Shown here: in pieces, positions 1 to 11,701 of the stretch
Position numbering within the stretch: the stretch's first letter is position 1
Layout of the letters: each line of letters opens with the position of its first letter
Assembly (NCBI RefSeq): GCF_018139145.2
Contig: NC_059487.1
Span: 6,035,792 to 6,099,791 of the forward strand
DNA length: 64,000 bases
Source: Gymnogyps californianus
Taxonomy: Eukaryota > Chordata > Aves > Accipitriformes > Cathartidae
Reading direction: 5' to 3'
Program-made: the position numbers and the translations under genes
Notes under the pieces: generated by a model
Database searches by the model: none
What the model saw: only the letters and a program-made list of their open reading frames with translations
What the model was told of the DNA's origin: nothing

Positions 1-2957
1 GAGAGCCCCAACTGGTTTTCGTCATCACTTGTAATCTTTGTGTCATCCCTAGATGTCCCTGGAAGTCCCCTTCTTACACCACTCACTCTACCCCTTAGTA
101 GTCTACGTGCTGAGCTCCTGCAACCTCCACCTCTCTGTTTTGCTGACTTTCTCTTGAGTCTCTGCTGTGCCAGCCCTTGCAAGCACAGGCGCTACTGCCC
201 ATCGTCCTGGCTGAGCAGTCAGTCTCCAGGCCATGTCTTTCTCTCCCTCAGCTTCCATTAGCTCCTTATTGTAAATCGGACTCACTGCCCTCGTGGGCAT
301 GGTGCAATCTGTCCATGGACCTTCCCCACGTCTCATCTCTGCTCCTAGTGCTCAACAGCTACCAACTCCCCTGTCCTTCCCCAAGTCACGACAATGATGG
401 GATCCAGGCTTCCCTGCCAGCTGTTGTTTTCCACCCCTTTGCAGATTGCATCTCCAAACACATCTCCTTCCTCTCCATCTGGTGGCTACAATAGGATGGT
501 CTCTATCCATGGACCCTCTGGACTTTGGCTTTCTCTAACTTCCCCGGGGGGCATCTTGCCTTGTTTCTCCTGAAGGCTCCACCCTGGCCATGAGCTCACC
601 AGTGCCGAGCGGACCAGGTCATGGCAAGCCCTGTAAGTGCTCATCTGGGAGAAGCAGAGGAAATCTTGAGCTGGCGGTGACTCGGTAGCTGCTGTGCTCC
701 TGGAGCCGGCTCAGCAGCAACGCTCTGGAAAGGACCTGGAAGGTCATTTGGGCACATGCATTTGGTGCTAAATATTGAAGTGTGGTTGCTAAGGAGACCT
801 CAGTGCTCCTGGCCAGGGCAAGGGGCTAACTCGGGTGCCACGGCCAAGATCCGGTCTGAGCATCTACCAGTTGTTCCTTCCGTAGGTTTTTAATGGTGCA
901 ATTTTCTCTAGCGTCATGGCTGCGATCCTGGCTCCCCTGAAGCTCCTCAGCCGTCCAGGCCATATGCCGACCGCCTGCAGATCCCAGCCTAGAGCTGGCC
1001 CTGCAGCCGAGGAGGTTTTGCCTGATGCTAGCAGACCCCAGGCAGCAGCAGCAGCAGCAAGGAGGGGTTTGGCTACCCAGACACAAATAATCAGTCTCCT
1101 CCACAGATCAGAGTTGGACCGGTACACGAATAATGGAAACTCCCATCCTTGCCGTTGATCTATCTGCAAGAAAGTGAGCGAGTTTTTTAAATGATGGGTG
1201 GAGCTGGATTGGGACGGAACCCAGCTGCTGGAGTCGTGACACCCACATAAGACAGGGTATTTTGTTGCTGCACCGAGATGCCAGTCCTGAGGACCCCAGC
1301 GAACGTGCGGGGAGTGCTATGTGCTCCTCTCTCCAGAGCATGGCTGGCCAAGCCCTGGCACAAGGAGAAACGAGACATCTGACCCACCAGCCGAATGCTC
1401 CCCACCCTTCTGAGCCCCCGTCCCTGGGGCCCGGCGAGGTTGCACTCTTGCATATGCACCCCCTGCCCCATCCTTCTTGAAGGGCACCTGCGGAGGGACG
1501 GGGTGCCTGGTGGGGGGCCGTGCAGCACTGCCTGTCCTCCTGCCCTGGCCACACAAGGGTGCACACCAACACAGAGACCATCAGCTGCTTTCCACGCTCC
1601 GAGACATCAGGAGAGAGCAGCGCTGTGGGAAAACCCCCGGGGTGAACCCGCTGCAGCCTGAGACCCCATCGCAGCAAGGTCCAGCTCCTCAGAGCCAGCG
1701 AGGCCATGTCACTGGTCCCACCAGCAGCTGTGCTGGGGCTTGCTGGGCAGGCAGGAGGCAGAGCCAGGCCAGCCCCAGCCCCAGCCACTCTTGGCCGGTG
1801 AGTGATCCTTGGCCTTCATTCCCTGCTCAGCCACCCTCATCCCAAACTCCGTGCCTGCTGCTGCCTTTTGATGCTGAGACAATCTCCATCTCCAGCATGG
1901 CCACAGCTCCCTGGCTAGCGTCTGGCCCCGGCCACATCTGCTGCCTGGCAGGTCCTCACCCGCTGGAAGAAAAGCTTTGAGGTTTCCATGCCAGCCCCAA
2001 GCACATCGAGGAAAACCTCCTCCTTCCCCTGGCACGGAGAGCAGCCGAACAGGGAGCCCTGGACCGGGGCCAGGTCCTTACATCTCCCCCGAGCCTGCAC
2101 TGACGGCCAGGCAGCCAGGCACGGGAGCAGGGTTTTAAACAATACCTGGACACATCTGAAACACAAATCCATGCGAGGCCACGTGATAAAAGCTCTTCTG
2201 GCAAGTAACAAAAGAGCAGAGTGACTGATTATTGCAAACACTTTCGTAAAAGTTTTTGGCAGCAGAGGACACTGCTGCCCTTGGGACAGCCCGGGTACGC
2301 GGCGCTGGGTCCCGGCTGCTCCCCATGATGTCGGCTGGGCTCGTTCCTGGCATGTAATACCCCAAAGGAGGAGAGCAAGGGGTAAGAAAGCAGCTCCCCT
2401 CTTTGGACTGGAAGGGTAAATTTCTGTGCAGATTTTAGCGATTGTGTTGCCACATGGCAGTGGAAGCTCTGCTTTCTGTGCAGGGCTGGGGCTTGGCGTT
2501 AACACCTTCAGTGCCTCAGAGCAAGGCTGCACCATTTCCTTTCACATCGGGCTATAAAAGACATGAATTTAAACCCAGCCTCTCCTTTTTTCTGCCATAT
2601 GTACCAGCCAGACTTCAGTTTTCCAGAGGTTGTAACCTGGGTAGCTTTTCATCTCACCACCAGCTGATGCATCTTTGGGTGGGTGAAGTGCATCTCCCTG
2701 CCAGAGCAGAAGGCTGCTAGAGGTCTCATGCAGAAAATGCTTTTCTTTTTCCTTAACCCTGTCCTTGCAAATGGTGGTGCTATTTTGACTATTGTGCAAG
2801 CAGCCTCGAGAAGTTCAGACCAAGTGGTTAGAGTCTGACAAATTAAAGGCAAATGAAATCAGAGCCTTGTAACTGGAAGTGGCAGGCTTTCATTACAGGT
2901 GGGGTTACTAGTTCCACCTACAATAAAAACTGCTGGAAATTTGTAAGAATGGTCTTT

Positions 2958-2976
2958 CCCCCCCCCCCCCCCCCCC
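2958..2976. repeat. 19-base C homopolymer
   Basis: A run of 19 C inside a longer pyrimidine tract (2954-2988). The minus strand is a 19-G run, and length errors in sequencing are likely here. Confidence 0.9.
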
Positions 2977-4437
2977 TTTCTTTCTTTTAGAGACTCTCTC
3001 TCACTCTGCAGTCTCTGGCTAAAATCAACGCAGTCCTAATATCATCCTCATTTCCCACCTGCTATGAAGTCCCTCCTGTACCCTGTAAGCATCCCAAGTG
3101 GGCAATGCACAGCCAGCTTCTGACAAGCTGAGGACAGGAGGAAGAAGGGACAGTGGGAGATGAGACAAGGACATCAATTCCAGAATGCTGCTCCGGGCTG
3201 ACGTGAAGCTGGTGCCTGCTTTTGGTTTCATCTTTGCAGCCATCATCTTGGGCGATATCGTCCAGCTGCTTCAAGCCTTTGAAACAAAAGGTCTTTATTG
3301 TCCATCTCTTTCTTTTTTTAATGTGCAGATTCAAACACTGGACGTTAATGGGAAAGTCCTGCATGGAGGGAGCAGCAAATGAAGGCTGCTGAGAGACGGG
3401 CTCTCAAACTGAGTGCAGTTACCCTGTTCATACCTCTTAGATGGCCCTTCTGCATTGCACTCTTTGCTGGAGCTGCCTTCTCTCCCTGGCGCTCTTTCTA
3501 TCTGGAAGGCAGTGTATGTTGCCTCTGATTTTCTACCAATTTTATCAAAGAAAGACTGTGAATAAATAGAGCAATCTGGAGAAAAAACAGAGGCTCAGAT
3601 TAGCTTCAGTTTGCATTTGCCTTGCTATTTCCCACCGATGCTCTCCTCACCCACAGCCTGTGGATGTCATTTCTCCAGCTGGAAAAGTAGCAAAGTTGCT
3701 GGATCTGGTGCTTTTCTGTGCTTCTGGCAGACAGTTCCTCCCCAGTCACCCGTGTCTCTGAGGAGCAGCTCCTGGGACCGGGGCGAGGGAAAAAGAGCTA
3801 TTTGTGCAAGCGCCAGGCGCTCCCATGGGTCAGGGGCAGAGGCTGATCCCCAGACATGCTCCAAGGGGAATCAGGGATCATTAATTGCTCATCACACCCA
3901 GGAGTGTCCCCAGCTCCCCCGGGTACCTTCCACCCTCCTGTCTCAGGTCGATCCCCCAAGAGGCGCAGAGGCATGGGGGGGCAGGAGAAGCCCCCACGTC
4001 CCCCAGCTCCAGGGACGGCATTGCTCTCTCCGAAGGCGCAACTGCTGGCTGATACATTCCTCCTGCTCTGCTTGGCCCCCCCATAGGGAAACACTCCTGG
4101 ACTGATCGCAGCAGGACCCCCTCGCACTCCTCTCTTGGATGTTCCTGCATCCTCTGCTGCAACTCCCGGGCTGCAGATCAGCCTAGGCTTTCCATCTCGG
4201 AGAGCTGCAGGAGGTGCCTCGGACAGGGCTGCCTGACCCATGGTACATGGCCAGATGCCCCCCAGGAGGTCACACACCCCACACCTCTCCTGAAACGACC
4301 CAGCGCCCCTCTGCCATGTCCTGGGGACGTACTGCTTGGTCCCATTGCAAGGAAGGTGCTGGCAGGCTGCCGCAGCCCTGTCCTGAAACACAGGCATTTG
4401 GCCTCAAAGTGCTGGAACATGAGGAATCTACCTAGAA

Positions 4438-4625
4438 GAGCAAAAAGTTAAAAGACACTGATTTGCAGATACTATTATGAACCAAAGCCCAGAGCTCTGC
4501 TCATTGTAATATCTGACATAATCGAGGTCATTATTTATACATTATCTGCATGAACATTTGACACTGGGAAAATACTTGCAGTTCCTGAAAGACTGGCAAA
4601 TTCTAGCACAAGTGTTTATTCATGC
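4438..4625. promoter_or_regulatory. AT-rich island, candidate regulatory element
   Basis: About 190 bp of AT-rich, non-repetitive sequence set in GC-rich flanks, with motif-like text (ATAATCGAGGTCATTATTTA, TACATTATCTGCATGAACA). No ORF or repeat explains it. Function is inferred only from composition and motif content. Confidence 0.3.
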
Positions 4626-5412
4626 CAGAATCTAATCCAGAAACTCATTTTTCTTTCTTGTTGGATATTTTATCTGATGAGAGCACGGGCTGTGGTGAGC
4701 AGGCAGAGCCCGGTCTTCACTGGGCTGAGCCACCCTTGGACAGCCTATCCGCTGGAGGAGCCTGCATGGGTAATGGAAATCGGAATACATTCAGAAACTC
4801 ATTTGGGAATGAATTCCTATCAAGCCCACGACTAGCTCTGGACCTACCCTCCAGACACCTCCTGGTCCTGTCCCTGCATCTCCCAGCTGATACCCATCAG
4901 CAGCAATGGGCCACTCTGGAGATGCTCCCTGATGTGCCCCGGGCAACCTCACTGAGATGAAGGTCACAGTGCCTCTGGGGACTTCCACCAAGGTCCATTT
5001 TCCTGAAGCCCACCCTGTTTTACTGAGGCATGTTGGATAGTTTTGCACACTGGGGCTGCACCACCTGGACCAGGCACTGCTTTCGGGGCTGGGCTGGGGG
5101 GTGAGTCGCAGCTGCGCCCCAGGAACCCGGAGACTCCCGAGAAATACGGGTGTCTCAGAGTCTTCTCTGCAGAGTTTTGGCAACCTGCTCTTGCAGGGCA
5201 GATCTGAACTGAAACCCACCCTTTGAGAGCCATGTTGTAGGCACTGTGGGAGAGCCTGTTTGCACGGAGCATCTTTGCCTCCTCTCCTCACCAGTCCCAG
5301 CGGTGCGGGGAGTGTTCCCCTCTTGCATTATGTCTGTCCCGGCACATTCTGCTGCCTGTGCACCTCTGCCCATTGCCTTTGTGGTTGTGAAGAGAAGAAT
5401 TCAAAGAGGAGG

Positions 5413-6040
5413 TGTCCTGGTTTCGGCTGGGACAGAGTTAACTCTCTTCTTAGTAGCTGGTACAGTGCTGTGTTTTGGATTTAGTGTGAGAATGATGTTG
5501 ATAACACTCTGATGTTTTAGTTGTTGCTAAGTAGTGCTTATCTTAAGCCAAGGACTTTTCAGTTTCCCATGCTCTGCCAGCAAGCAGGTGTGCAAGAAAC
5601 TGGAAGGGAGCATAGCCGGGGCAGCTGACCCCAACTAGCCAAAGTGATATTCCATACCATAGAACGTCATGCCCAGTATACAAACTGGGGGGAGTTGGCC
5701 AGGAGGGGCAGATCGCTGCTCTGGCATCAGTCAGCAGGTGGTGAGCAATTGCATCGTGCATCACTGGGTTTTTTTCCCTTCCCCCAAGCCTCCTTTTTTT
5801 TTTGGTTATATTCCTTTTCATTACTATTATTACTACTATTATTATTATTATTATATTTCATTATTATTATTGTTAATACTCTATTTTACTTTAGTTATTA
5901 AACTGTTCTTATCTCAACCCATGAGTTCTGCCTTCTTTCCCGATTCTCCTCCCCATCCCATCGGGAGCAGGGAAGGGGGGATGGGGAGTGAGGGAGCGGC
6001 TGTGTGGTGCTCAGCTGCTGACTGGGGTTAAACCACGACA
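5413..6040 (+). mobile_element. Solo LTR of an avian endogenous retrovirus, plus orientation
   Basis: A 628-bp unit starting TGTCCTGGTTTCGGCTGG and ending TAAACCACGACA. It matches the two RPN2 intronic copies along its length in opposite orientation. Here the TATA motif has decayed to TATACAAA (about 5678), the internal ATT repeat (5820-5875) is expanded, and ATTAAA lies at 5897-5902. Flanking 5-mers are GGAGG and GAAGG (one mismatch). No internal viral genes remain. Confidence 0.9.
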
Positions 6041-8225
6041 GAAGGGAAGAAAAAAACAGAGAAAACACAAAAACCAGAAGCACCATTAAGCTGAGGCTGG
6101 AGCTGGGAAGGAGACTCCTTCATCCACCAGCTCCCGTGTGCGGTGCACACCCAGGGCATGGGGGGACATCCTGACAGGGTGACAGTGCCAAGGAGCTGGG
6201 ATGGAGAGTGGACTGGGGGGGTGCTGGGGCTGCAGGGGGTAGGAAAGGCATGAACCCCCCCTTATCCCCCAGCACTCACGTGAGGGACCAGGGATGTTAT
6301 TTCCAGCCACAGACCCGGCAGTCGGACCCTGGGTTACAAACTCATCCCTTGCTGAAGCTGTCAGGAAACACGGCCCTGGCAGCTGCCACCGAGGGAGCAG
6401 TGATGGGAAAAGCCCTGCTTATTTTGGCACTGCAAAGGGCTGGAAATAATACTTTGTTAATTGGAAAGCAAGCCCCGGGTCGAAATGGCTTCCTCGGAAG
6501 CCAGGATGAGGAGCATGAAGGAGCCCCGAAATGATACCAGGCAAGGAGGGGCTGCCCCAACCAGTGCGATCGTACTTTCATGGCAGGCAGTGGATTAAGT
6601 GCCCAGGCAGTGAGAGGGAGAGGAAAGAGGGTGGCTTTCAAGATCTTGTCCAAATTGCCTCAAAGCTCCCTGATCCAGGGAAATAGCCTCCGGAGATCCC
6701 AGTGCTTTTCCTTGTTTTGAGGATTAATCCAGTCCACATAAGGAGAAGGAGAGGTGCTCCTGCAGGTCACAGCCAAAATCCCAGCAGGCAGCTGAATCCT
6801 GTCACCCCCAGACCAACCCCACCAGCAGTGATTTACTGCAAAGAAGATCCTCAAGGAAATAAATAAAGAGCAGGAGATGGCCTGAAGGTGAGGAGGGGCG
6901 ACGGAGCTGCAGAGCCCAGCAAGGGCTGCGTGGGGGGGGACCCGGCTGCCATGTGCTGATGTCCCTGCCGGAGCCCTGCGCTTTAGATAAATATTTGAAG
7001 TCCATGTAAATAAAGAACTCACTCAGGAATGGGGAAAAGCACTTTCACTTCTCCCACAGCTGTCTGGGAAAGGCGAACACGCTGGCATCAGCCAGGCAGG
7101 GAAGTGTCCCATAGGATGTGCACAGGCAGGGGATGGAGGTGGCAGTGGGTAGGGTCACCGGCAAACCCCACTCAGACCCTCCTGTGGGTCACCCGTGGGG
7201 CCTGGGGTTGCCTTGGGGTGATGGGACCCTCCGAGGGCTCCTCTTCCAGTATGGGAGATGGCACCAGCTCCAGATGCATCATCACCCTCAGCCTCAGACA
7301 GGACGGACTGAATGAAAAACATGCCCGGTGGGGAGCAGAGCGCAGGGGTTTTAGCTCCTTGCCCCTATAAGCCTCCACACCCCAGTGAGAACAGCCCCGT
7401 TTTCCTTCCCCTCCCGCACCCCTCTGCCTTTGGCCCCTTCCCACCGCAAGGGAGTTTCCATTGCTCCTCTCAAACCACAGCCCCATGCTCAGGAACCTGA
7501 AACCTGTATTTGCTGGAGAGAAGAAAATCAGATTGTAGGAAATGCAGCACATGAAAAAAAAGAGGGGGAGTGGAGAAGGGGGGGAAAAAAGCGAAGCCGG
7601 TTTTTATTGCTCCCAGAATCTCTCGCCACGGTTCGAAACGTGCTCCTCGTGCCAGCACACAGCGGGACAGCACGCCTCCCAGAGCAGCCTCTTCCCTACG
7701 GCGTTGCAGGGGCTTCGGGGCGGTGTGGGGGGGCACTGGGTTTGGAAGAGGGTGACAGGGTGGGGGGGTGGGTTTTGCTCTGGGATCTTCCCCCCACCTC
7801 CACTCCCTCATTTATTTATTTATTTACATCCCAGCGTATTACCTAATCCCTCCCATTTTCCATGGCTGTCACATCCCCACTTCCACAGCCAAGACACGAT
7901 GGAAAATATGTTTGATTTTTTTTTTTCCTGGCAGGTACCCGATTTCTGGGTTTTTTAAAAAAAAAAAGCCACCATCCCTTCCCCCTAGAAATGCAGCAGC
8001 GGTCCTGGTCCTCCCTGTGTTCATCCCAGGATGCCTCCCTGCCCCAGCAGCAGCGGCACTGGCACCACACGACTCCTCCGAGGAGCCAAAGGCTGGGCGA
8101 GAGCTGGGGTCTGTAGGAGGGAAGGCGAGCGCTTCTTGTTTCTTGAGGGAGGCGGCAGGACCCGGTGGGTAGAGAGGGGGCTCCCAGCCAGAGCCACTGC
8201 CTTTCTTTCCCCTACTCCCCCCTCT

Positions 8226-8280
8226 TTAATGAGATCATCCCAGATAATTAATTTTATCTCGTTCTGTCTATCCAATGGGA
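8226..8280. promoter_or_regulatory. Inverted GATA sites around a homeodomain core, plus CCAAT
   Basis: AGATAA (8242-8247) and TTATCT (8254-8259) flank TTAATT, with TAATTA overlapping at 8245-8250. A CCAAT lies 12 bp further on (8272-8276). The compact pairing suggests an enhancer or promoter core, but there is no coding exon nearby. Confidence 0.35.
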
Positions 8281-8569
8281 GCAGCCTAGGTGTCAGCATC
8301 GTGACACCCAGCCCCAGCGCAACTCAGGAGCGGGGCAGAGCTCTCAGGAGGATAAAACTCCTTCATGCCTTCGGCCAGATAAAAAAAGAGAGAGCAAAAT
8401 GCTTGCTCCCACTGACAAAAAACCTCACAGCCCCGTGGGGGAACAACAAGACCCCCAAAGGCGAGAGCCATGGGGAACCAGTCCTACAGCTTCCCCCGCC
8501 CCTGGACCTGTGTGTCCTCCTGCCGCACCAGCGCCTCCTCCTCTGCTTTGTGTCCTCATTTTCCTGCGG

Positions 8570-8625
8570 CCAAATGATTCGATACCCTAATTACAACACT
8601 TCAGCGGGCTGTATAATTACCAGGC
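8570..8625. promoter_or_regulatory. Two spaced homeodomain cores in an AT-rich island
   Basis: TAATTA at 8588-8593 and again at 8614-8619, 26 bp apart (about two and a half helical turns), within a short AT-rich patch in GC-rich DNA. It lies about 330 bp from the GATA/homeodomain cluster at 8242. Confidence 0.3.
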
Positions 8626-10511
8626 ATCCCCACAGCGCTCAGTCGCAGGGGCCAGGGGAAGAGGGGCCCGATCCTGTCCTTGCTGAGATGCCCTGCTCAC
8701 AAGGGGAGCTGATGCTGGCTCACAAGGGACGGTCTTTGCTCAGCCCCATGCCTGAGCCGCAAGGAGGGGAAGGGTCTTCATGCCAAAAAGGCGGGTGGGC
8801 AACATGGACACCCCAACAGCACTATGCATGCTGGAGCAGGGGTTTGGGGATCGGGGCACGGTAGGTGCACTGGGGGCTCCCTAAGGACCCAAGGGACCGT
8901 GCCCCCGCTCAGACTCGGCCAAAAGGTGCTGAATTGCCACCACCGCGCTTGCCACAGGGTTTGAAGCTCTCCCCGGGAAGGACCGAGAGCATCCCCAGCT
9001 GGGGCCGCTGCCAGGCAGCCCGGCCACGTGCAGACGGGTCCAAGCCACGGCCATGAGCACTGGCTGGATCCGCACCCAGCGAGGAGGCAGACTCATCCCA
9101 CCGAAGACGCAAATTAGAACAGACAAGCAGCGGAAAACGGCCTTTGAGGAGCCCAGAGCGGAGACGGCAATATCGGATATCAGCTGAGCAGCAGGGGCCA
9201 GGAAGGGGGAGGCAGTGGGACCCCAGGTCCGAGGTTGGACCAGCCCCACCAGCATCTCCCTTGCAGTGAGGAGCTTGACAAAAGCACAGAGGACATGGGC
9301 ACATCCTGCAACAGGCAGGATCAATACCCAGGGAGGAGTCAGTCTGGGAAAGGGTGAAAAATGGGAATTGTTGAGTTGTAAAGCACGAGGTTAGAGAGAG
9401 CTGAAGCTGGCAGCTGCGTCCTGGGCAGAGCAGTAAAGGCAAACAGCTCCGGCACCGTCGCTGCGGGGCTTTGCAGCATGCAGAGCACCTGCAGATGTCA
9501 CAGCTCCTCGATGACCCCAACAAGGCCACTTCTCTGGGGCCGCCCTTTCCAAGCGACCCAGGAGGAGATGGCAGGGCGGGACTCATCCAATGAGACCTTT
9601 CCAGGAAGAGGAGAGGGTGCCCTGGCCGGCAGAGCCACCAGGAGGGATTTGGGGATTGTCCCAAACTCAAAAGCTTCAGCTGCAATTTTTTAAGAAAAAC
9701 TTAATATTCTTCATGGAAAGCAGATGGGTTTCTGTTGAGTTAAGCCAAACCTCACGTGTGGGATAGCTGGCATGGCCAGTCCTCCTACTGATGCTCAGAA
9801 ACAAACATAAGGAGAAAGAAGAAGGTAAAAGCAAAATAACAGATTTTAAGTTTGGGGTCATCTTCTTGTTTGGCTCTGTTCCCTTTGAGTTCCATTTCAT
9901 AATCTTATTCTGGGAGCTGGTGAAGCTGGGACCTGCCCCCATCCCTGGATATAAGCATAGAGCTGATGGTGTTTCAGCCTCTGAGTTTAGTAAAGGGAAG
10001 GACAGAGCCGCTTGTTTCTTTTGCTGCTTGGTTGCATTTCAGAAGACCACGTGTTATCGGGGAGTGTCTGCAGGCAGAGCAGAGCATTGCCAGACAAGCG
10101 AGCAAACCGCTCATCTGCTGTGCAGCTGCAGGGAAGGGCTGTGTTTGCACACCTAACATTTGGAAACACCGGGCCAGGAAACTGGGGGAGACTGGGGGGC
10201 GTTTGCACACTGGCCAGGTTCTGCAGCAGGGAACCGTATGCAGGCACAAGGACACTCGTGTCTTTGCCGGTGCTCGAATTGTCTCTGCTGAGGTCCACAT
10301 CGGTGGTGCTTGTGCGTGCAAAACACACTGGTCCTCACTCTCAGTGGGATGAAAACCCCATTGTGTGCGCAGCCCCTTGCTGTAGCTGCCATTATCCCTC
10401 CTGCCCCTTCGCACCAGCCTCTCTCCATCCTGCCCCAGCCTTCAAAGCCGCTGGCTGCCCGTTATCCTCCCCATCCTCTCTGGAAATGGCAGCAATGCTT
10501 ATGCAAACTAG

Positions 10512-10549
10512 GAAGCAAAAGCTTTACTGTGAAGCAAAAGCTTTACTGT
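10512..10549. repeat. Perfect 19-bp direct tandem duplication
   Basis: GAAGCAAAAGCTTTACTGT occurs twice head to tail with no mismatch. Each unit contains the palindrome AAAGCTTT. It looks like a recent local duplication, or an artefact. Confidence 0.9.
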
Positions 10550-11641
10550 GCTTTTCCATCGCGCAAAAATGGCTGGGGGTTATGCCGAGCCGATGCAAGG
10601 CTTGCGCCAAGATCCAGCTTTGCAGCCCCGCTCCCAATTGACCGGCCGGCCAGATGAGCCGGTTTAGAGTTTCAACCACAAGCCACGCAAAGGAAGAAAC
10701 AAAACCAAGGGGCAGTGAGACCGTGACCTGAATTCAACTTTGGGGGGCTGGTGTCTCTCCAGTCCTGCCTCCGCCCTTTGCTTTTGAGGGGTGATTCCTC
10801 TCCATCCCTGCCGAACATCCCATGGGGGATGTTCAGCCCTGCCGAGGAGGAGGTGGTACGGGAGGGTCTGTGGGCCTCCGCGGTTTTGGTGCCTGTGTGA
10901 AACCCTTCCCATCCCACTCCTGCAGGCACGCTGGGCTGATGGCCCAGGAAACGCTTTCATTTTAAATACAGGCTTGCCCCCCTCTGAGGCAGCTTCCTTC
11001 CCAGCTCCCACACTGCAGAAATATTTCGATCGATCTAATCTTTGAATAAAACCTCCTGCAATTCTTGCAGGCTTTTTCTCCATTTCCTTTCCTGTTTAAG
11101 CTGACAGCATCAGATCCATATCTCACCAGTGAGACACAGTCTCACTTCCACCCCTGCAGCTTTGCTTGTGATTTGGAGGTTACCCTAGAGCTCCCCAGCA
11201 GCGACGGGATGCGGAGAAGCAGCACTGGTCCCTTCCTCTGCCCTTGCCCATTACCTGGGGCTGTTCTAGCACTGGGGAGCAGAAGGAAATACCTGACATT
11301 CCTGCTCCATGCTCTCATTTCTCAGGCAGGCCCTGCACAGCCGAGCTCACCAGGCGCCCGTTCCATTATTCAGGGAGATTTTCTCTTTCCAGTAATGCCA
11401 TGGTCTCTGCTGGTTCCCCTCACTGAGCCAGACAGGCGGCTCTGCCCAGGGTGACCTCGCAGGCACGGCCCAGCCTTGGGAGCTAGGAGGATGGACGAGG
11501 AGGATGGAGGGGACATGGGAATCTCCTGCTGCTGTGCTGCGGTTAGGCAGCACCACTGCTGAACGGAGAGCTGGGAGAGAGGGATGGTGCCAGCAAGGGG
11601 AGCCTGGACTTGGGTGCTGCTTTTCCTTTCTGTCCTGGGTT

Positions 11642-11701
11642 GGAAAGGGAAAAGGGGAAAGGGAAGGGAAAAGGGAAAGGGAAGGGAAGGAAAGGAAAGG
11701 G
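11642..11701. repeat. 60-bp pure purine tract (GGGAAA-type)
   Basis: Unbroken A/G run made of GGGAAAGG-like units. It is low-complexity, near mirror-symmetric, and capable of triplex (H-DNA) formation. No gene adjoins it. Confidence 0.9.

Larger units (their letters stand above)
1..5412. other. Intergenic, no coding exon recognised
   Basis: The first 530 bases are pyrimidine-rich on the + strand. A (GCA)6 run lies at 1042-1059 and a C19 tract at 2958. The AT-rich island at 4438-4625 is the only block with a regulatory look. ORFs here, the longest being 226 codons on the minus strand at 1108-1788, show no domain I recognise. Confidence 0.6.

Noticed and set aside
3185..3382. 65-codon plus-strand ORF with a hydrophobic start
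   Set aside because: It lacks homology I recognise, and the hydrophobic stretch is short; it is interrupted by T-rich text resembling a splice acceptor with no partner exon.
5644..6031. ORFs with a tyrosine run
   Set aside because: They arise from the ATT microsatellite inside the solo LTR.
7625..7640. GGTTCGAAAC, resembling a tRNA B box
   Set aside because: No A box at the right distance and no cloverleaf folding around it.
8031..8864. 277-codon plus-strand ORF
   Set aside because: No recognisable domain; it crosses AT-rich motif clusters and changes composition along its length, so it is probably chance.
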